64,000 bases of DNA from AP-15 sp963812675. Lineage in GTDB: Bacteria; Pseudomonadota; Alphaproteobacteria; ATCC43930; CGMCC-115725. Positions 58,605-64,000 of this stretch are shown here, piece after piece. Within the stretch, counting starts at the first letter, position 1. The number at the start of each line of letters is the position of its first letter. A program made the position numbers and the translations under genes. Where the stretch lies: assembly GCA_963812675.1 (NCBI GenBank), contig CAWEWR010000001.1, positions 1-64,000 on the forward strand. The letters are read 5' to 3'. The notes beneath the pieces are model-generated. The model was given only the letters and a program-made list of their open reading frames with translations. It searched no databases and had not been told where the DNA came from.

Positions 58605-60203
58605 ATGAAGCGAGTACCGTGCGCGTTCGCAGCGGCGGGCGGACTGCTGGGTATCATGGTCTCCGCTGTGCCGGCATTTGCGCAAAAGCAAGGCGGCGTT
58701 CTCAGGCAGTACATCATCGACAGCCCCGCGAGCATGTCAATTCACGAAGAAACGACAGTGGTTGCCGAGCGCCCGATGATGGCGGTGATGAACAACCTCG
58801 TGCTATTCGACCAGCACGTCGCGCAGAACAGCCTCGCCGACATCGTGCCCGAGCTCGCCACCGATTGGTCTTGGGACGAGGACGGCACGAAGCTGGTCTT
58901 CCATCTGCGCCAAGGTGTGAAATGGCATGACGGCAAGCCATTCACTGCCGCCGACGTCAAATGCACCTGGGACCTGATTCAGGGGAAGAGCGCAGAGCGG
59001 CTGCGCGTCAACCCGCGCAAATCTTGGTACGCCAACCTTTCCGAGGTCGTCCCCAGCGGCGATTACGAGGTGACGTTCGTGCTGAAGCGGCCGCAGCCTG
59101 CGTTCATCGCGCTGCTCGCCACCGGCATGTCGCCCGTCTATCCGTGCCACGTCTCGCCGGCGCAGATGCGCCAGCACCCGATCGGCACGGGCCCTTTCAA
59201 ATTCGTCGAGTTCAAGCCCAACGAATTCATCAAGCTGATGAAGAACCCGGATTATTGGAAACCGGGTCTGCCCTATCTCGACGCAATCGAGTACACGCTC
59301 TTGCGCAACCGCTCGACGGCGATTCTCGCCTTTGTCGCCGGCAAGTACGAGCTGACCTTCGCCGGCACGCTGACCATTCCGCTGACCCGCGACCTGCAAA
59401 AGCAGCGGCCCGACGCGATCTGCGAGCTGCCGCCCGGGAGCGTCAGCACCAATCTGATCATCAACCGCGAGAAGCCGCCCTTCGACAATCCCGAGTTGCG
59501 CCGGGCGATGTCGCTGGCGATCGACCGGCAGGCGTTTATCGATATCCTGACCGAGGGCAAGGGGTTCCGCGCCGCGGCGATGCAGCCGCCGCCCGGCGGC
59601 CAGTGGGGCATGCCGTCCGACATGCTCGAAAAGCTCCCCGGCTATGAGCCGGACGTCGCGGGCAACCGCGAGAAGGCCCGCGAGTTGATGAAAAAGCTCG
59701 GCTACGGGCCCGACAAGCGGATGCACATCAAGGTAACGACCCGCGACATCCCGCCATATCGCGACCCGGCGGTGATCCTGATCGACCAGCTGAAGGAGAT
59801 CTACATCGACGGCGAGCTCGAGCCGATCGATACCGCGCAGTGGTATCCCAAGGTGCTGCGCAAGGACTATGCCGTCGCGCTCAACCTGACCGGCACGCTG
59901 GTCGACGACCCTGACGCGATGCTCTACGAAAATTACGCGTGCGGCGGGGTTGGCAACTACAATGGTTACTGCAACCCCGAGATCGACAAGTTGATCGAAC
60001 AGCAGTCGATGGAAGGGGATCAAGACAAGCGCAAGCGGCTCGTCTGGGAGATCGAGCGGCGGTTGACCGAGGACGACGCCAAGCCGCTGATCTACTTCAA
60101 CCGCGGCGGCATCTGCTGGGACCCCAAGTTCAAAGGGCTGACCGTCATGGTCAACAGCATCTACAACTACTGGCGCATGGAAGACGTGTGGCTCGACCAG
60201 TGA
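58605..60203 (+). CDS. Family-5 peptide-type ABC substrate-binding protein, array copy 2
   Basis: The intact 532-residue protein has a signal peptide cleaved at about AFA-QKQ and the SBP_bac_5 core GVKWHDGKPFTAADVKCTWD, then YPCHVSPAQMRQHPIGTGPF, NREKPPFDNPELRRAMSLAI and NYNGYCNPEIDKLIEQQSME. It ends WRMEDVWLDQ. Cysteines in KCTW, YPCH, AICE, ACGG, GYCN and GGIC are shared with the other copies. A GGGAGGGAG site precedes the ATG at 58605. It delivers an unknown ligand to an unlinked permease. It is 23 bases upstream of copy 3. Confidence 0.94.
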   Translation: MKRVPCAFAAAGGLLGIMVSAVPAFAQKQGGVLRQYIIDSPASMSIHEETTVVAERPMMAVMNNLVLFDQHVAQNSLADIVPELATDWSWDEDGTKLVFHLRQGVKWHDGKPFTAADVKCTWDLIQGKSAERLRVNPRKSWYANLSEVVPSGDYEVTFVLKRPQPAFIALLATGMSPVYPCHVSPAQMRQHPIGTGPFKFVEFKPNEFIKLMKNPDYWKPGLPYLDAIEYTLLRNRSTAILAFVAGKYELTFAGTLTIPLTRDLQKQRPDAICELPPGSVSTNLIINREKPPFDNPELRRAMSLAIDRQAFIDILTEGKGFRAAAMQPPPGGQWGMPSDMLEKLPGYEPDVAGNREKARELMKKLGYGPDKRMHIKVTTRDIPPYRDPAVILIDQLKEIYIDGELEPIDTAQWYPKVLRKDYAVALNLTGTLVDDPDAMLYENYACGGVGNYNGYCNPEIDKLIEQQSMEGDQDKRKRLVWEIERRLTEDDAKPLIYFNRGGICWDPKFKGLTVMVNSIYNYWRMEDVWLDQ

Positions 60204-60226
60204 CAACTCGGGCCGAGGGAGGAAGC

Positions 60227-61825
60227 GTGATCAGAACCTGTCGGATGTTCGCGGCGCTCGGCGTGCTTGCCGCCGCCATCGCCGGAGCGGACGGTGCGTA
60301 TGCGCAGAAATCGGGCGGCGTGTTGAGGCTCTCGCATTTCGACAGCCCGGCCAGCATGTCGATCCTCGAAGAAGCGACGCGCGCGACCCTGCAGCCGATG
60401 ATGCACGTCTTCAACAACCTCGTCATGTACAAACAGGATGTGCCGCAGACCAGTCTGAAGACGGTCATCCCGGACCTGGCGACTGGCTGGGCTTGGAACG
60501 AGGAGGGCACCGAGCTGACCTTCCCGCTGCGCCAGGGCGTCAAATGGCACGATGGCAAACCCTTCACCGCCAACGACGTTAAATGCACCTGGGACCTGCT
60601 GATGGGCGCCGGCAGCGACAAGCTGCGCATCAACCCGCGCAAATCCTGGTACAGCAATGTCGAAGAGGTGACGCCGCGGGGCGACTACGAGGTCAGCTTC
60701 AAGCTCAAGCGGCCGCAGCCGGCGCTGATCGCGTTGCTGGCCTCGGGCTGGGCCCCGATCTATCCGTGCCACGTGCCGGCGCGCGACATGCGCCAGCACC
60801 CGATCGGCACCGGCCCGTTCAAATTCGTCGAATTCAAGCCGAACAACTCGATCAAGCTGACCCGCAATCCGGATTACTGGAAGCCGGGCCGGCCGTATCT
60901 CGACGGCATCGAATATACGATCATGCGCGAAAGAGCCCCCAGCAACCTGGCATTTTTTGCCGGCAAGTTCGATGTGACCTCGCCCTATGGCGTGACCCTC
61001 CCGACGTTCAAGGATTTCAAGGAACAGGCGCCCCAGGCGATCTGCGAGGTGACCGCAGTCAACGTCCCCCGCACGATGCTGATCAATCCCAGTGTGGCGC
61101 CGTTCGACAATCCGGAATTGCGCCGAGCGATGGCGCTGAGCCTCGACCGCAAGGCGTTCGTGGACATCATCACCGATGGGGTGGGCCATATCGGCGGGAC
61201 AATGCTGCCGCCGCCGGAGGGCGTCTGGGGTATGCCGCCAGAAGTTCTCAAGACCCTGCCGGGCTACGACCCCGATGTCGCAAAAAATCGCGCCGAAGCC
61301 AAGAAGATCATGGAGAAACTGGGTTACGGGCCGAACAACCACCTCGTCACCAAGATATCGACCCGGAACATTCCGGCCTGGCGCGATCCGGCTGTGCTCC
61401 TCGGTTCGCAACTGAAAGAGATCTATATCGACACCGAGCTCGACATCGTCGATACGACCCAGTGGTATCCGAAGGTCATGCGCAAAGACTACACGGTCGG
61501 CGCTGTGCCGATGGAGACCGGGGTCGATGACCCGGATCAAATGTTCTATGAGAATTTCGTCTGCGGTGCGGCGCGGAATTATGCGGGATACTGCAATCCC
61601 GAGTTCGACAAACTGGTCGATGAGCAATCGATGCAAGCCGATCCGGAAAAGCGCAAGAAGATCGTCTGGCAGCTCGAACGTATATTGGCGGAAACTGCGA
61701 TCCGACCGGTCATCTTTTACCCGGCCGGCGGCACCTGCCGGCAGCCTTGGGTCAAGGGTCTGACGATCATGGTCAACAGCATCTACAACGGCTGGCGTTT
61801 CGAAGACGTGTGGCTCGACAAATAG
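60227..61825 (+). CDS. Family-5 peptide-type ABC substrate-binding protein, array copy 3
   Basis: The intact 532-residue protein starts at GTG 60227 (VIRTCRMFAALGVLAAAIAG) after GAGGGAGGAAG, with signal cleavage at about AYA-QKS. It shares the core GVKWHDGKPFTANDVKCTWD, IGTGPFKFVEFKPN, NPDYWKPGRPYLDGIEYT, LRRAMALSLDRKAFVDII, NYAGYCNPEFDKLVDEQS and the end WRFEDVWLDK. Close similarity to copies 1, 2 and 4 along the whole length shows tandem duplication. The ligand-pocket region (residues about 240-300) differs more, e.g. SPYGVTLPTFKDFKEQAP against other sequences in the paralogues. Confidence 0.94.
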   Translation: MIRTCRMFAALGVLAAAIAGADGAYAQKSGGVLRLSHFDSPASMSILEEATRATLQPMMHVFNNLVMYKQDVPQTSLKTVIPDLATGWAWNEEGTELTFPLRQGVKWHDGKPFTANDVKCTWDLLMGAGSDKLRINPRKSWYSNVEEVTPRGDYEVSFKLKRPQPALIALLASGWAPIYPCHVPARDMRQHPIGTGPFKFVEFKPNNSIKLTRNPDYWKPGRPYLDGIEYTIMRERAPSNLAFFAGKFDVTSPYGVTLPTFKDFKEQAPQAICEVTAVNVPRTMLINPSVAPFDNPELRRAMALSLDRKAFVDIITDGVGHIGGTMLPPPEGVWGMPPEVLKTLPGYDPDVAKNRAEAKKIMEKLGYGPNNHLVTKISTRNIPAWRDPAVLLGSQLKEIYIDTELDIVDTTQWYPKVMRKDYTVGAVPMETGVDDPDQMFYENFVCGAARNYAGYCNPEFDKLVDEQSMQADPEKRKKIVWQLERILAETAIRPVIFYPAGGTCRQPWVKGLTIMVNSIYNGWRFEDVWLDK

Positions 61826-61843
61826 TGTAATGGCGCGGGTGCT

Positions 61844-61929
61844 GTCGTTGCGAGGAGCGTAGCGACGAAGCAAGCTCGATCGACCGGGCTCGGCCCCCCG
61901 AGATTGCTTCGGTGCGCTCGCAATGACGG
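61844..61929. repeat. Long GTCATTGCGAG-type extragenic palindrome (family R3)
   Basis: TGTCGTTGCGAGGAGCGTAG and GACGAAGCAAGCTCG on one side pair imperfectly with CGAGATTGCTTCGGTGCGCT and CGCAATGACGG on the other, around a GGGCTCGGCCCCCC loop. It sits between array copies 3 and 4. Confidence 0.78.
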
Positions 61930-61966
61930 ATGAGCACGGAGCGTACTGAGAACGGCGGGAGGAGGC

Positions 61967-63570
61967 GTGATGCAGCCACGTTTGGGAATGTTCGCGACGG
62001 CAGGACCGTTGCTGGCCCTTCTTCTCGCGGTGCAACCGGCTCTGGCGCAAAAATCTGGTGGCGTTCTCAAGATCTCGTTTTTCGACAACCCCGCCAGTAT
62101 GTCGCTTCACGAGGAGGCAACTGGTGCCGCATTACGGCCGATGATGGGTGTTTTCAACAACCTCGTCATGTACGATCAGCACATGGCACAGAACAGCCCC
62201 CAATCGATCATCCCCGATCTGGCAACGAGCTGGGCCTGGCGTGAGGACGGCAAGGAGCTGACTTTCCCATTGCACCAGGGCGTCAAATGGCACGACGGCA
62301 AGCCGTTTACCGCTGCCGACGTCAAATGCACCTGGGACCTGTTGCTCGGCAAGGCCAGTGAAAAGCTGCGCGTCAACCCACGCCAAACCTGGTACTCAAA
62401 CCTCGACCAGGTGACGACCAACGGCGACTACGAGGTCACCTTCCACCTGAAGCGGCCGCAGCCGGCACTGCTCGTCGCTGCTGGCTTCCGGCTGGTCGCC
62501 GGTCTATCCCTGCCATGTGCCGCCGCCGAGATGCGTCGCCACCCGATCGGCACTGGCCCCTTCAAATTCGTCGAGTTCAAGCCGAACGAGGTGGTCCGGA
62601 CGGCAAGAAACGCGGATTACTGGAAGCCGGGCCGACCCTATCTCGATGGCATCGAGTGGTACATCATAAAAGATATCGCGACGCGAAACCTGACGTTCAT
62701 CGCCGGCAAATTCGACATCTCCTCGCCTTACGGCACGACGATTCCGTTGCTGGAGGATGTCAAGAAGCAGGCGCCGCAGGCGATCTGCGAGCTGACCGCG
62801 ACAAATGTCGCCCGCAATCTGATCCTCAATCGGGACAAGCCGCCCTTCGACAACCCGGATCTGCGCCGCGCGGTGGCGCTCAGCCTCGACCGCAAGGCCT
62901 TTATCGACATCCTGACGCAAGGCAAGGGGGATATCGGTGCGACGATGCTGCCGCCGCCCGAAGGGCTGTGGGGGATGCCGCCGGAGATGCTGGCGACATT
63001 GCCGGGCTACGATCCCGATATCGCAAAAAACCGCGCCGAAGCCCGCAAGATCATGGAGAAGCTCGGCTATGGCCCTGACAATAGGCTCGCCCTTAGCTTG
63101 TCCTCGCGCAACATCCCTGCCTACCGCGATCCGGCGGTGATCCTGATCGACCAATTGAAGGAGATCTACATCGACGCCGTGCTCGAACCGGTCGAGACCC
63201 CCAACTGGTTCCCCAAAATCTACCGCAAGGACTACACGATCGCGATCAACGGGACCGAGAGCGGCGTCGACGACCCCGACCAGCAATTCTACGAGAACTT
63301 CGTGTGCGGGGCGGTGCGGAACTACACCGGCTATTGCAATCGCGGAGATCGACAAGCTGATCGACCAGCAATCGGCCGAGGCAGACCGCGGAAAGCGCAA
63401 GGAGATCGTCTGGGAGATCGAAAGGCGGCTTGCCGAAGACGGCGCCCGGCCAATCATCTTCTATCCGCGCGGCGGGACTTGCGCGCAGCCCTATGTGAAG
63501 GGGCTGACCACGATGGTCAACAGCATCTACAACGGCTATCGCATGGAAGACGTTCTGGCTCGACAAGTAG
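61967..63570 (+). CDS. Family-5 peptide-type ABC substrate-binding protein, array copy 4, several frame breaks
   Basis: The start MMQPRLGMFATAGPLLALLL gives a signal peptide cleaved at about ALA-QKS. The family core is present (GVKWHDGKPFTAADVKCTWD, IGTGPFKFVEFKPNE, NRDKPPFDNPDLRRAVALSL). Bases 62467-62525 are read out of frame between a +1 and a -1 indel, so the expected LLASG...YPCHV is scrambled. Another +1 at about 63342 (AATCGCGGAG) destroys the frame after NYTGYCN. A last extra T at about 63553 hides the usual MEDVWLDK end, whose TAG is at 63568-63570. The longer frame to 63613 is an artefact of these shifts. Confidence 0.88.
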
Positions 63571-63609
63571 CCTCCTACTGCACCGGAACATAAGTGGAGG
63601 TAGACGGAC

Positions 63610-64000
63610 ATGAAGCGATATCTGGGAGCCTTCGCTGTGGCAACGTCATTGCTCGTCGTTCTGTTCGCTGAGCCGGCATTGGCGCAAAAGCAGGGCGGCG
63701 TTCTGAAAATGTACAATCCCGACAGCCCGGCGAGCATGTCGATCCATGAGGAGGCGACGATCGTTTCGGAGCGGCCGATGATGGGGGTGTTCAACAATCT
63801 GATCATGTTCGACCAGCATGTGAAGCAGAACAGCCTGCAATCGATTGTGCCCGATCTGGCCACCGGCTGGTCGTGGAATGAGGAGGGAACCGAACTGACA
63901 CTCCCGTTGCGTCAGGGCGTCACTTGGCATGACGGCAAGCCCTTCACCGCCAAGGACGTCAAATGCACCTGGGACCTGCTGACCGGCAAGTCGAGCGAGA
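63610..64000 (+). CDS. Family-5 peptide-type ABC substrate-binding protein, array copy 5 (cut by window edge)
   Basis: From ATG 63610, preceded by GTGGAGGTAG, the visible 130 residues start MKRYLGAFAVATSLLVVLFA and have signal cleavage at about ALA-QKQ. NPDSPASMSIHEEATIV and RQGVTWHDGKPFTAKDVKCT match the array. The rest lies beyond the right edge. Confidence 0.93.
   Translation, partial: MKRYLGAFAVATSLLVVLFAEPALAQKQGGVLKMYNPDSPASMSIHEEATIVSERPMMGVFNNLIMFDQHVKQNSLQSIVPDLATGWSWNEEGTELTLPLRQGVTWHDGKPFTAKDVKCTWDLLTGKSSE

Noticed and set aside
55921..64000. CRISPR-like periodic repeats
   Set aside because: The recurring DNA similarity comes from paralogous coding sequence at about 1.6 kb spacing, not short repeats with spacers.

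Overview
This window is GC-rich, densely packed chromosomal DNA from an alphaproteobacterium. The sequence does not settle whether it is Hyphomicrobiales or Rhodospirillales. The evidence is groES-groEL with a CIRCE operator, the argJ/parvulin/secA neighbourhood, the aerobic cobaltochelatase pair cobS-cobT, a fused cysNC, a split glycine dehydrogenase (gcvPA/gcvPB), and several families of GC-rich palindromic intergenic repeats. There are no rRNA genes, CRISPR arrays, phage genes or recognisable transposases.

Layout. 0-6.8 kb: a minus-strand catabolic stretch (agmatinase-like gene cut by the left edge, ThDP enzyme, metallo-beta-lactamase-fold hydrolase, tRNA-Val and a tRNA-like neighbour, HAD phosphatase, GH108-type muramidase, PhyH dioxygenase, broken Ldh/YlbC-type dehydrogenase). 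6.9-13.5 kb: the glycine cleavage operon gcvT-gcvH-gcvPA-gcvPB read leftward behind a tandem glycine riboswitch, preceded by a VOC dioxygenase and 4-hydroxyphenylpyruvate dioxygenase. 13.6-21.3 kb: transporters (KimA-like APC permease, AAHS and DHA2 MFS), a family VIII esterase/beta-lactamase and an unknown membrane protein. 21.3-26.5 kb: two tandem secreted paralogues plus a decayed third copy, a TonB-like protein, a GMC oxidoreductase and a small secreted Cys protein. 26.7-34.8 kb: a two-subunit ThDP decarboxylase, histidine phosphatase, MaoC hydratase, mutT-argJ, parvulin and secA. 35.2-42.2 kb: nucleotide-sugar genes (ugd, uxs, rfbD, rfbA) converging on cysD-cysNC. 42.2-49.9 kb: an HtrA-like protein that has lost its catalytic triad, groESL, a J-domain protein, cobS and cobT. 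49.9-55.7 kb: HpcH aldolase, unknown membrane protein, SSS symporter with DUF3311 partner, Asp/Glu racemase and acyl-CoA thioesterase. 55.9-64 kb: five tandem paralogous family-5 peptide-type binding proteins (the last cut by the right edge), with one LLM-class oxidoreductase between copies 1 and 2 and no permease or ATPase.

Frames are broken in about ten otherwise well-conserved genes. Where I could place the break, nearly all are single extra bases. The simplest reading is sequencing or assembly indels rather than gene decay, so I give full-length extents and name the break points. No clear new defence or biosynthetic system is visible. The most distinctive items are the binding-protein array, the triad-less HtrA homologue beside cysDNC, the non-canonical tRNA, the secreted paralogue family, and an unknown TM protein at 51-52 kb.
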